Of a stretch of DNA of 64,000 nt, positions 34,330-46,257 are shown piece by piece. The stretch is from Ischnura elegans (lineage: Eukaryota; Arthropoda; Insecta; Odonata; Coenagrionidae): assembly GCF_921293095.1 (NCBI RefSeq), contig NC_060258.1:3286001-3350000 (forward strand). Reading direction: 5' to 3'. The translations under genes and the position numbers were made by a program. The number at the start of each line of letters is the position of its first letter. Position 1 is the stretch's first letter. A model generated the notes under the pieces. It searched no databases. It had not been told where the DNA came from and was given only the letters and a program-made list of their open reading frames with translations.

Positions 34330-34952
34330 CGTGATGCGGACTATGAATAAACAAGGCTGCGCTCACACGTGTGTGCATGTATGTATCTCTGTCAAGGTAA
34401 CCACTCACTGCAAAACACTTCCAACAAATGTTACATTGACAAGGTTTATCTACTGTGTGTGTACGAATGGGTTACTAGGTCGCATCATAGCGTAACAGAC
34501 TCGCTGCAGAAGTCGCAGAAATAAAGCAACTCTCGGGTTGTTTGTACATATGTCTATATCAACGAGGCTCTTTGTCGACAGGGACGCACTAATTCGCCTC
34601 ACGAGTAGGGTTTCTCCTACGAGTTGTTTCGCATGTGACTCTTAAGTGAACGACTCTGAGTGAAAGATTATTTTGGCGGATTCTGTGTGAAAATGGTCTC
34701 TTCTGCGTGCGTTTGCATGTGTCCCACCAGATACCTTCTACAAAAAGAATTTTCGCACATTTTGCACGACTAAGGCTTCTCTCCCGAGTGTATACGAAAA
34801 TGTGTCACAAAGTGGTTCTTTTTCGGGAGAGACTTTTCACACTCCTGTCATGATTTACGGCCTCTCTCTGTCGTATGCAAACGCATATGATCTTCGAGAG
34901 AACATCTCTTTGTGAAATGCTTGCAGAAAATGCTACAAGAATAAAGTTTCTC
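34330..34952 (-). pseudogene. Decayed C2H2 fingers beyond the gene B stop
   Basis: The minus strand continues the finger array past the stop: a linker EK, then LYSCSIFCKHFTKRC…HMRLH, QECEKSLPKK…HFRIHSGEKP, SCKMCENSF…GHMQTH, SFTQSRSLKSHMRNN, YFCDFCSESVT and CNICWKCFAVSGYL, in shifting frames with stops and lost Cys or His. At least five or six finger remnants can be read. They show that the ancestral array was longer. They now lie in the 3' UTR of gene B. Confidence 0.8.
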
Positions 34953-37330
34953 TCACGTGTGTGTTCGAATGTGTGAGGTGAGCTGACTTTTCCTAGTGAA
35001 GGACTTGCTGCACAGGTTGCAGATAAAAGGCTTCTCTCCCGAGTGTTTTCGCATGTGACTCTTAAGATGATCACTATGAGTGAAACACTTGCCGCAATTG
35101 CTACAAGAATACGGTTTATCCCCCGTGTGCGAACGAACATGTCTAACTAAGTTACTCTTATCCGAGAAAGACTTTTCACACTCATTGCAAGAAAATATTT
35201 TCTCTCCCGTGTGCGTGCGTACATGTCTAACTAAGCTACTCTTTTCCGAGAAAGACTTTTCACACACGTTGCAAGAAAATTGTTTCTCTCCCGTATGTGT
35301 TCGAATGTGTGAGGTGAGGTGACTTTTCCTAGCAAAAGACTTGCTGCACAGGTTGCATATAAAAGGCTTCTCTCCGGTATGTGTTCGCAAGTGATTGTCG
35401 AGAGTACTCTTCTGAGTGAAACACTTGCGGCAAATGCTACAAGAATACGGTTTATCCCCCGTGTGGGTACGAATATGTCTAACTAATTGGCTCTTCTCCG
35501 AGAAAGACTTTTTACACAAGTTGCATGAAAAAGGCTTCTCTCCCGTATGTGTTCGAATGTGACTTTTGAGATTACTCTTCTGAGTGCAAGATTTCTTGCA
35601 GATTCTGCATGAAAAAGTTTTCTCACCCATGTGCGTACGAATATGTCTAACTAAGTTACTCTTATCCGAGAAAGACTTTTCACACTCATTGCAAGGAAAC
35701 AGTTTCTCACCCGTGTGCGTACGAATATGTCTAACTAAACTACTCTTATCCGAGAAAGACTTTTCACACTCGCTGCATGAAAAAGGCTTCTCTCCCGTAT
35801 GTGTTCGAATGTGACATTTGAGATGACATTTCTGAGTGAAAGATTTCTCGCAGATTCTGCACGAAAAAGTTTTCTCTCCCGTATGCGTACGTACATGTCT
35901 AACTAAGTGGATATTACTCGAGAAAGACTTTTCACACACTTTGCATGAATAAGGCCTTTCTCCTGTGTGTTTACGTACGTGCGCGTACAGAATGTCTTTC
36001 CTAGAGAAGGACTTGCTGCAGACCTTACATAAAAAGGGCTTCTCTCCCGTGTGAATTCGTATGTGCCGTCGGAGAACACTCTTCCGAGTAAAAGATTTCT
36101 CGCAGATTCTGCAAGGAAAAGTTTTCCCTCCCGTGTGCGTATGCACATGTCTAACTAAGTTATTCTTATTCGAGAAAGACTTTTCACACACGTTGCATGA
36201 ATAAGGCCTTTCTCCCGTGTGAGTACGTACGTGCGCGTAGAGAACGTCTTTCGTAGAGAAGGACTTGCTGCAGACCTTACACATAAAAGGCTTCTCTCCC
36301 GTGTGTGTTCGCAAGTGAATGTCGAAATGACCTCTATGAGTGAAAGACTTGCTGCAAGTGCTACAGGAATACGTTTTCCCTCCTGTGTGTGTAATTTTGT
36401 GTACGGCGAGGTCCCTTTTCCGAGTGAAGGACTCAGTGCACTCGCTGCATGAATAGGGTTTATCTTCCTCTCTCGGACCCACGTGATTGCGTAGATTTCT
36501 AATGCTAGATGACTCTGAAGATAAACGCTGTAAAGTTGATTTCTCTTCCAGAGTGAAACTTCTCGTCAATCGTCTTATATTTTTCTCGTCCCCTTTTCCT
36601 CCACTGATTTCCTTGATGAGCACATTTTCTTTTGGCATAGGCTCTTGTCTTTTCCTATCCAGCCCACTTAAAGCCTTTGAGATGGTAGGCTCGCAAGAAA
36701 TGCTGTGTCCGCTTGATGGAAGTGCTTCCAGAGACACATCTACGATTGATGATTCTGCTGCAGCATCAAAATTACGAGCAACAAAATGAATTTTCATGTG
36801 TTTGATTAGCTCCTTTTTGTTGTTGAACACATCTCTGCAGTTGAAGCAATTACATGAATCTTCGTTTGAACTGTAACTGTTCCCTGGATTTTCGATCAAG
36901 CAATTAAGTACCTCGTTGTTGCCTCCTATGATGGTCTCACAGCCACTTCTGTCATTTCTACTTATTCTGATAAACCTAAGGTTATGCGAGGTATTTGGTG
37001 CATCACAACCACTTTTCTCCCCTACAACAGCCATTGCGGCTCCACCTCTGCTGTTTTTAAGTGATTCAATATCTTTGCTAATTAATTGCCTATCATCTGA
37101 AATCGAGCAACTTGATATCTCATCAGTTTCAGAAGCACCACATTTATCCAAGTCTTTATCCATAAGATTTCTTCCTATCCCTACATGGGATACACCAGCC
37201 TTGTTTGCTTGTGTCACCAAATATGTCGGACCAATGCATTCATCGATTGAATGATTCAATACATTTCCTTTCGCAAGCAGATATGAAGTTGATGTTGTTT
37301 GAATGGGCATTTCTTCAGGAGCAGGGAGCC
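34953..37330 (-). CDS. Gene B last exon: 19 C2H2 fingers
   Basis: The exon starts after a TTTTCCAG acceptor at 37331-37334 with two bases of a split codon, then LPAPEEMPIQ. About 150 residues of Ser/Asn-rich linker lead to an isolated finger (CFNC…HMKIH); a basic spacer follows, then 18 tandem fingers to the stop. Nearly all follow C-x2-C-x12-H-x3-H with HTGEKPF/Y linkers. Fingers fall into repeating sub-types (FSCNECEKSFSDKS-LVRH, FICNLCSKSF-RKS-LTSH, CRICEKSFT), showing growth by internal duplication. Finger 11 has Cys for the usual Phe (KKSCTQKS), but the zinc ligands are intact. The stop is a TGA where the linker Gly codon (GGA) is expected, and finger remnants follow it. Confidence 0.93.
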
Positions 37331-37926
37331 CTGGAAAATAATTAAAACTATCTCAGTCAAATATGAAATTTTCGACTCCTAAACCTACCATTTAAATCGA
37401 TTGAATGGATTGAAGAAGCCAGAAATCAGGTGGATAAAATGCAAAATGACATGAAGTTGAACCCAGAAACTCTCGGTATAAGTTAATAGAAGGGAAAAGA
37501 GAGGGAAAGGATCACATAACATAAATACGATGAGGATAACAGGGTTGTGGTGGAATGAAAAAGACACAAATCACAAGGTAAAATGATGTATATATTACTA
37601 CGTAAACACACGTATATACCCTTCACACATCTGGCTTAAAATCGAAGCAGAAAGAAATCAGGTCCTTTTTAGAATTGGTCCTTTGCATGACAGTTTGTGA
37701 TTTAATCAATTTTGTTTAATATTGGTTCGTCCAAAAGAAGATATTTAAAAATTGGCAAATAATTTTTTTTGCCATTGAATATATTATGAATGTCCAATAT
37801 TTAGTTAATTAAAAATGTTCCTAACAATGACAATTTAAAATTTTGTGGCACTACCTATGAGTACATACAAAAAATATCTTAATATTTTCCTGAATTATTT
37901 CTATTTTAACCCTTGAAAGCACTCAC

Positions 37927-38002
37927 CCACAGTTTCCATTGTGGATTCATTGGCTACTGTCAAATTCTCAATCAGTGATCTAGTCAAAAGTAAAAGTTGC
38001 TT
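37927..38002 (-). CDS. Gene B alternative exon b
   Basis: 76 bp: acceptor TTTATTAG at the right edge, GTGAGT donor at 37921-37926. Phase 0 in, one base out. The peptide reads KQLLLLTRSLIENLTVANES and ends METV, parallel to exon a (…REPIESLTMPQK…). A second acceptor, 23 bp further in (GACTAG), would break the frame. Because it starts in phase 0 and ends with one extra base, it cannot follow exon a in frame, so use of a or b should be mutually exclusive. Confidence 0.55.
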
Positions 38003-38093
38003 CTAATAAAGCATCAACAAATACATCATCCACAATTAGTAACATCAATTCCTCCATATATACAGTAATTTTCAAGCCTTTTAGAGTACTCAC

Positions 38094-38166
38094 AAAATGC
38101 CTCTGTTGTAGTCTTCTGGGGCATAGTCAAACTCTCAATTGGCTCCCTATCCTCAGGTGCAGTAGG
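38094..38166 (-). CDS. Gene B alternative exon a
   Basis: 73 bp with a CTTTTAG acceptor and a GTGAGT donor at 38088-38093. The peptide PTAPEDREPIESLTMPQKTT… is acidic. Phase 0 in, one base out, joining the two leading bases of the finger exon. It sits 92 bp from exon b with similar sequence and flanks; the pair arose by tandem duplication. The pogo-like element begins about 210 bp upstream of its acceptor. Confidence 0.65.
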
Positions 38167-38376
38167 CTAAAAGTAAGCATCCAAATAAGAATAATGTATT
38201 AACTGCAGATTTAGAACTTTTATGGATAGGATTTACTAAAACTTATTTTAAACATTCATTGCCTATGGGTATGTTCTTCAGGCTATCCTGTAAGGTACCT
38301 CAAGGAAATTATGGTCTGGAATTTAAATTGCTTCAAGTAAGATTTTTAAAATTACCACTTAACTATACACTAACTA

Positions 38377-40350
38377 TAGTGGAACCCCGATTAATCGTTC
38401 CCGCATTGATCGTTTTCCCGCATTCATCGTTCGCCGCTCCTGGTCCCAAATTAAGTTCCATAAAGACAATGTAATTTTATCCCGCATCTATCGTTCCCCG
38501 AAGTATCGTTATCCCGCATTGATAGTTTGAAGATCGCGGTCCCGTCGATTAATTTTCCCGCATTCATCGTTTGATAAAAATGAGACGAAGTATTAACAAC
38601 GTGTTATTTATGGCTAATAAGGACATACACATAGTTTGAATCTTCCCCAGGAGATTGAAATACCATAGGGAGAAGCAGAGTGCCGTGGGACAGTTACATT
38701 AGCGCATTTCCAAAGATCCGGTTTCCCCCTCCATTCAGCAATCGCCCTCCCTCGGTTGAAGCTTTCCTCTTCTCCAAAATAAAAAAAGGTCCCAGCTCGA
38801 GCAGGAATCGTATTACGACGACCTTAGCTTCAAAATAAAATATCAAGTTACTCGAGAACAGAAGAAACCTTTTTCACGCCTCTCCCTTTCTCGACCGCTT
38901 TTTTTTAGATGATTCGCTTCAAAGATCGGGAGACTGGAGACTCCCTCCCTTGCTGCATGAATCACCAATTAGCCCAAAAGATGTCTAAAAATGAATTTCG
39001 GTAATTGGTATTACACTTTTATTAGACTGAGATATTAGTGATGTGCACGTAATTCAGTAAAGAATGATACCAAACACGACATATTTCTAACATTATTTAA
39101 GAATTTTAAGCAAGGAAATAGTTGGAATAATACGATGGTGATTTCTGGAAAATATCGATATCCTCGCAGCTGATAGTGAGCTTCACGGCAGTTGTTTGGA
39201 TTTTTTTTTTCAAAAACAGGGCATCTGGATACAATTTATGAGCTATGCTACAAGTCTCACTTATCTGAGTTGCTAACGAAGCGATGTCTTCTCAGGATAT
39301 CTTGTTTCTCTCTACTAGTAATCTGAATTCATCTGCTCATCTAGAGCTACGCTACTTATAGTTACAAATGAGTGGGTACGTTGCCTTCTCTATAGGATAA
39401 AAAAATTTCATTGCGCAGTCATATTGTCATGCTTCACCCTCTGCAGTAAGCTCTGCTTATGCCGTACGCGATAGCATTAGTGCCGAACTTCACCTCGTAG
39501 GAGTGGTTCCATACTTTCCGGGGTGGGTTGACTTAAAACTAGCGAGTGTTTTCCTTGTGGGTTCAATGGATTCCAGTTTCATTTTTATTAGTTTTATTCT
39601 TATTCGTCTTCGCACCGTGACCCTTCCGAAGACACAAGTGAGAACTCTAAAAGATGGACTGAAAATAATTGATGATGAAGAAAAGAATCTGGGCTAGAAA
39701 TACGTGAATATTGCAGAATGCCTCGGTATGTCCGGTAGCACATGACGGCAGGGGTTGCGGTAGAGCGAGATCCCTGGTTAAAACAAGAAGTGGGATGAAG
39801 CCGAGGAACATGTGTGCGTGCCGCTGACGATTAACGCCACGTTGCCTCAATCATATTAAAAATTTAATTGCACGAAAGGAGCATTTCAAATAATAAACTA
39901 TTTTTGGCCTTGATTCATCTCATAACCAATCACTGCGACGGCGAAATCAGTTGTTTGAGGCATAGCACGCACATTTCTCTCGTAAATACGTGTACTTGAA
40001 ATGGCATTTGATGGACAAAGAATTTTTACATCAGGCAGAAATGCATAATAGCAGTGAAAATTCCGAGTGGAGTGCAAACATTTTTTAGCAAGGTGGCTTG
40101 TTCCTTTAGGATATTTGAAAGAGAGATAAGTCGAATCAACAATATGACCTAAGTGTTTCGATAAATTAATAATATTCCCGTAATCAGCAAAAATCTTGTT
40201 TGAATCCATTAATGAATATCATAATTCGCAAAAATCCAGCGTTTCTTGGGACATAGGCAACCCGGACAAACATTCCGCATCGATCGTTTTCCCGCATTCA
40301 TCGTTTTTTTCATCCATCCCCCTGAGAAACGACAGATCGAGGTTCCACTG
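38377..40350. mobile_element. pogo/Tigger-like element with TA duplication
   Basis: Termini TAGTGGAACCCCGATTAATC at 38377 and, inverted, CAGTGGAACCTCGATCTGTC at 40350, each flanked by TA (38375-38376 and 40351-40352). Both ends share sub-terminal GTTTTCCCGCATTCATCGTT repeats. Inside, at about 39645-39735 on the plus strand, lies a remnant of the N-terminal helix-turn-helix of pogo-family transposases (LKDGLKIIDDEEKNLG…YVNIAECLGMS, with a TAG between). The DDE domain is not recognisable, so the copy is dead. It lies in the gene B intron upstream of the alternative exon pair. Confidence 0.75.
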
Positions 40351-40724
40351 TACCTCTTTTTTACATAGCAAAATCCATGTAATGATCCTCAGAGCATAAG
40401 CATATGGAGATGTAAAATGTCTTATTTAATCTTATTCATGATGATTTAACTCCAGATTTTATCTTCGTGACATACACTCATGGAAAATAAATAGGGTTAA
40501 CAGCGGAGAATAAACTTAAGCATATTTTGGATTACTATTCAGTTTAATAACACCAAACATTTTGACAAGTATGTATAAATTAAGCAGACAAGATATAATG
40601 GAAGGCCATTCTGAGTTAGGTAATGAAAATCAGAAATATGTAGATGACCTCCTTATGGGACAAAAGGTGCATAACTCCAATGCGGAAATGTGATGGTTCA
40701 ATTTACTCTGCAATGAAATTTGAT

Positions 40725-40880
40725 ATTTGGTGCTTTCTTTAGGTGCTGTTGCATCTATGGACTGAATACAAATTCTTTTATGTATATTTCAGTACAACGT
40801 CATTAGTATGGTGCTTACTTTAGGTGCTGATACATCTATGGACTGAATACAAATTTTATTATGTTTATTTTAGTAGGACA
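40725..40880 (+). repeat. Two-copy tandem duplication
   Basis: A unit containing GGTGCT-(3 bases)-CATCTATGGACTGAATAC, then a T-rich stretch and a …CATTAG ending, occurs twice with a spacing of about 80 bp. Intronic, non-coding. Confidence 0.6.
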
Positions 40881-41673
40881 TCATTAGCTTTTCTGGAAAT
40901 AGATCAACCATTCAAAATTTATTTGCTAAAATGGTATAAGACACTGCTTTTTTGTATATGACATTGTTTCACGAGTAATTGCAATATACCCGTGATAAAA
41001 TATAAACAACAAATGAATATTTCCACACTTAAATATGTAACTCCACCACTGACCAAGGTTACAAAAAACTACGTCATTTTCAAGGTCTCATATTCTCACA
41101 GTCAGTTGGATATGTTAAGCAATGGGAAGCCAAGTTACAACTGATGGATCAAACAAGCAAAAATATAGTGAGTTGACTAGTACAGGCACAGAGTGCATTC
41201 CACAAAAAAAAGAATCTGATCACAAGAGAGAATACTGATTCTAAAATAAGGAAACAATACATCTGGCATTACATTTGAAGCATATTTAAAAATGGTAGCA
41301 AAGTTTCAAAATGGAAACATGCAGAAAAGTCAAAGCATTGATTGCATTGCTCCCGAAGAATGTTAAGGATAAAAGGGATTGAACGAGGAAGTACAGGGAG
41401 GAGCAGGAAATAAGAAGAGTCTTTGGTAAATCTTAACTTAAAGGTCAGGTGGAATGTGAGAGGGGAATGTGATGCTTTTGAATGTGTTTCAGAGGTCATA
41501 TTATTAAGGGTTAAAAAGAGATAAATACCATACATATTAATAGGTACGCAGATAGGAGAGAGGAATGGGAGGGCTGAATGAAACCAATTCTAGGGTTGAC
41601 GACTTATAATGGCAATACAGTTCATAAGCTAATCAAGGTCAACATTCAATAAATAGTTCATAAATAGTATTAC

Positions 41674-41784
41674 CTGATTAGAAGAGTCTTGATGCATCAG
41701 GTTGCTTGTGGTGATATCAGTGCAATCATTAAGCACACATCCTTCGTCATCATTGCTACTCTGATCTTCTTTCACAGAAGAGCA
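41674..41784 (-). CDS. Gene B linker exon 6
   Basis: 37 codons, phase 0 at both ends; acceptor ACATACAAG, donor GTAATA after CAG. The peptide CSSVKEDQSSNDDEGC… is acidic and Ser/Asn-rich. Its first residues match the gene A exon at 501-617. A further acceptor (CTGTGAAAG) 18 bp inside would also keep the frame. Because it is phase 0, it could be skipped without a frame change. Confidence 0.6.
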
Positions 41785-42383
41785 CTTGTATGTTACTGGA
41801 TCACTCTATTGGAAAGAGGAAAACCCATTGATACACTTCCTAATGAATTGATACAAGAAGCAAAAGTGATCATAAACAAAGCTTGAATTACAGGGTTTCC
41901 ATAAAAAAATAGAAGTTCCCCGAAGAAAGACTATGGCTTCTTGATCAATGGGCATAAAAACAATTGATAAGGAAAATCACGTGAAAAAGTATGATTGAAA
42001 TCTTCAATCATAGTATACGACTGTGATGATACAATTAAAGTTCTGGAATTAACAATATACACACAGAGCTTACAAAAATTGCGAAGGAAAAGATAGTAGC
42101 TCCACTCTTGTCTAGCAGCTCTTTTAGAGTCGACGCAATGCAGAGCAGAGAAGGCACTCTTTCTCTCATTATTTCTTCAGGTTATCAACAAGAATTTTTG
42201 CAAAATATTAGTTTATTTCAATTAACCTAATATTAAAAGTTAGTCACAGGAATAAATTTGGAGTTCATTTTTTCATCATGCATCTACATACTACACCACA
42301 AGCTGCCTTCGCCTTTTCCTGCCTATGAGAGGAAAACGTTTTCTTTTTGGGTACTCTCCTTTCCCTTGATGAGGATCCCTACT

Positions 42384-43745
42384 TAACAGGGCACCCGGCA
42401 ACGGGTTTCATCAGGTGATCCCACATTTTCAAGGAAGTCGAGAATAACCGCTTGGAAACCGGTGACAGAACAAGAGATATACGTAACACTGGGATTATTC
42501 ATGCTCATGGGAATTGTGCAGAAGCCAACATCACGGACATACTTTTCAAGAAAGAGAGTTATATCTACCCCAGCTTTCGGAAATATAATTTCAATGGACC
42601 GATTAGAGATCATTTGTACATTTCTTCATTTCCACAACAATGAAGATAACCATCAACAGATTCCTCCACATCTAAAAAAATCTTTCCCGTTATTTCACAC
42701 CTAAATGAAAAATTTCAGACATATTTTTTACCAAACTGCAACATTTCAATTGACGAATCGTTGACTCTATGGAAGGGCAGGCTAAACTTCAAGCAATACA
42801 TTCCTCTGAAGGCATCAAAGTTTGGGATCAAGACCTATGAGCTTTGTGATGCAAATACCGGCTACCTGTGGTCATTCCTGGTGTATACTGGTAAAGACAC
42901 AATATTTCACTCGAAAATTACTCCAGATAACTCAAACAAGACCACAGAAATAGTTTTAAACCTGGTTGAACCACTGCTAAATCAAGGACGTTGTGTTTCG
43001 ATAGACAATTTTTATAATTCTCCTTCCCTTGCAAAACTGCTGAAACGTAAATACAGGACTGACTGTGTTGGAACGTTGAGGTTGACTCAAAAGGATGTCC
43101 CAAAATACGTAAAGGAGAAGAAACTGCAGAGGGACAAAATATGTGGACGCCACTCTGGCCCTGTTGTTGTTTTTAAATGGAGGGACGAAAAAATTGTGTC
43201 ACTGATCTCCACATTCCACAATGATGAAATGGGAACGGTATTGAAAGGCAAAAAAGAGATTCGGAAGCCTGTTTGTGTGATAGATTACAATACATGCATG
43301 GGTGGGGTGGATCTCAAGGACCAGTTGCTGCATTCCTACCTAACAGAAAGAAAACGCCACAACAAGTGGTATATGAAGTTATTTAGGAGACTATTGAGTG
43401 CCGCAGTCCTAAATTCATATATCATTCACAGGGAAAATACGGATAAAAATATGGACCACCTATCATTTCGTGTGCACTTGGTCGAGGGATTATTTTGAAA
43501 TATGCAACCCCATATGGACAGTTTGTACAAGGCCGTCACTCCTTAGACAGTTAAGTGCCAAGACTCACCGAGAGACATTTCCTGAGGAGAATTCCTGCAA
43601 CTGGGAAGAAATCAAAGCCTCAAAAGAGGTGTGCAGTTTGTGCCAGGCATGGGAAAAGGAGAGACACCGTTTACTGGTGTGAACAATGTGCAGTGGGATT
43701 ATGCTTGGATTGCTTCGAACCATATCACACTAAGCAGAATTACTA
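42384..43745 (+). pseudogene. piggyBac transposase pseudogene
   Basis: Similarity begins around GHPATGF (42390) and EEIYVTLGLFMLMGIVQKP-like text at 42470. The main block 42731-43498 is open, with the three catalytic aspartates in their normal settings: ISIDESLTLWKG (about 42745), VSIDNFYNSPSL (about 42996) and MGGVDLKDQL (about 43300). A C-terminal Cys-rich zinc domain follows at 43555-43745 (CAVCARHGKR…WCEQCAVGLCLDCF) in another frame. Frameshifts at about 42705 and 43500 separate the three blocks, and the N-terminus is missing. It is inserted in the gene B intron, antisense to the gene. A piggyBac-like right terminus may be at 44215-44272. Confidence 0.88.
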
Positions 43746-44272
43746 AGGTAAAGTCATTTAAATATTTCCATATAGTAGTTTGACACATCAAAATGTAATT
43801 GCCTATATTAAATGACTCGGTAATGATAGAACTCAGTCGAAGAAATGCGTGAACGCATGAATTTTCATGATGGTTATCATTTCGTAAACATCCAGTCGAT
43901 CGATTAGTAAATGTTTATCCCCAAATTACTTAACTAGATAACGTGATTATTTAAAAAAATGCATAGTATGTTAGAGATCTTGGACCTTAAACAAAACAAA
44001 ATGCCAAGTGTTAAAAACCTCAAAAATTATTCATTGTGTTTAGATTACGAGACAAATACGACTATAAATAACTATTTAAATCGTTAGAAAAATTGGCGTA
44101 TGGTAACGTATTTCTTCACGAAGCTTTGCAAAAAATTTCATCGATATCGATAGAGTTAGAAGAAAGTTATAAATTATTTAATGGCAGCATGCCAAAAAGA
44201 CGAAATCGTTTAAATCTCATCCGGCCGCTGGGTTGGGATTTAATTAAATGCCCGCCGCGCTTGAGGGGTTAA

Positions 44273-46253
44273 ACAAATCGATGTCACCAACTTTTAGAGA
44301 AGTGATGAAATATTTTTGGACATGCGCACGCAGGAAAGGAGACTATGGTCTATGAAGACGCCTCTCGAGTGGCTATGAAGGTTTGGGAACTTAGGTTATG
44401 CACTTCTATTCCAGTATTGTTGGACAGCTGTGACTAAATGGATGAATAAGGGTGAAGGCCGCCGGCGTACCCTCCCCGCTCCCCTCTCGAACGCCCCAGA
44501 TGCACCAAAATTCACACCAAGTGCTTCTTTCTTCGTTAATCTGACTAATATTTGATGTATCAGCATCGTCCAGTGAGAAACAATCATGAAGGAATTACTG
44601 AATTACCTGCTTTCCAGTCTGTATTACTTATGTTAGTGTCATTCCTCGTCTTTTGCTGCTGTCAACAAAGTTTTGGTAAATTCTTTCGTGAATCTCTCGC
44701 GCGTATTTATAATAAAAGGAATATTGAAATTCAAATTTGAATTTTCATCAATAGATTTTTAAATTCCACAGCATCAAGCTCAGGTATAGTCGAATGAACC
44801 GGAGTCTCTCTCCAATATATCATCAGTGGGTAGTCCTTTACGTCGATATTAAAATCCAGCAATTAAAAAAGTCACGGATTGGTCGCCAAACGCATCCTTG
44901 CAGAAACGCAAATTGGGTCCCTAGATAACCCTCCCAACGTTTATGTCGCAAATCCAAGTCAACTTACTGCAATTAACAAATAGACCAATGTAAGGGATGA
45001 AATACGATTTGATGCTTTCCCGGCGAATGATGTGGGTAAACTCTTTTCGGGGTTCAACAAAATTTATCCCTTAGGATGAGCCACGAGTCGGAGCTTGAAA
45101 TGTTGGCCATTATGGAAAAATTAACCCGGTGGGAATCCCGAGAAGAGTCTACCCACACTGCAAGGGATGTTGGAATTATGCTTATAGCAAAGGGATGATG
45201 CCTCCTTTTTGGGCGGTATTCGCTTGGTACCATCATAATCAAATCCTTTTTAATTTTGTGTTTCTAATTTTCACTCGAAAAGGAATCGATAATTGCAGAT
45301 TTTATAACTTTTGATAATCCTCCGACGGGGGAGGCAAACCTCCAAAAGTGGGACCCTGTTTCTTCAATTAACACCACACATCCCCCTCTAAACTTGTATT
45401 GATAAGTCCTCTTCCCTTTTTTCATCAGACAAGAGTATAGTCTTTCATTCCAATAAAATAAGGCCCTTTGATGACTCCTGTCTTTTCTTATTCACAGAAA
45501 TTAGCATCTTTTTCTGTCTACATAAGTAATTCTGGTACACTAGCTTTGATGTATCTAACGAAGTTATGACTTTTGCGTCAGCTAAAGTTGCGGGAACGAT
45601 CATTGCTGTTGCTTGGTTCTTGCATATACCTCTATCAAAGTAGGCAGACGCAATTTCTCCGAAGAAGTTCCAATTGTAGATTATTGTCCTTAATGTTTAT
45701 TTCATGTGGAAAGTAGAGATGCAAATCGGCTAATTTCTCGCCAGTTTAATTTTCTTCGGATGAATTGGTGAAGAAAATTTTTTACACTATTTTCCCATCA
45801 AGAATTCGCGATGTCGACTCAACGCTCTCCGACGATTCCCTTTTTTTCCTCAGTTTACGAGTTTCTTTAGGACTCAATCCAGCAGCCATCATTTTTAGTT
45901 TCGTCCGCTGGTATCTCAATATACTTATCCATTAGGGGGAACCTTATGCTTCTTCTTGCACTTACACGCATAAGTATCGCATGATTTCAAATGTTCCCTC
46001 AAAAGTGCTTGAGTTTTGTACTTCAACAAAAACCCTACTTTTGGCCTATTTGCATTTTCCGTAAGTATTAGTACGTCCTGTGGTTCCGCTAAATTCACTT
46101 AATCACACACAAAATGGAAGGGAAGCGTCTTCATAGTTCGCACATCTTCATAGCCAGTCGATAGGCATCTTCATAAGCCATAGTCTCCTTTCCTGCGTGC
46201 GCATGTCCAAAAATATTTCATCACTTCTCTAAAAGTTGGTGACATCGATTTGT
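44273..46253. mobile_element. TTAA-bounded inverted-repeat element
   Basis: ACAAATCGATGTCACCAAC begins at 44273 right after TTAA, and its exact complement ends at 46253 right before TTAA (46254-46257). The arms are identical for about 77 bp and similar to about 110 bp. TTAA on both sides is the signature of piggyBac-type (or Kolobok) insertion. No transposase is readable in the 2 kb interior. It may be non-autonomous. Confidence 0.6.
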
Positions 46254-46257
46254 TTAA

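Noticed and set aside
35080-36789. Plus-strand frames with repeated FSHSLQE…SPVCVR text
   Set aside because: These are the complement of the C2H2 finger repeats of gene B; the periodicity comes from the finger array.
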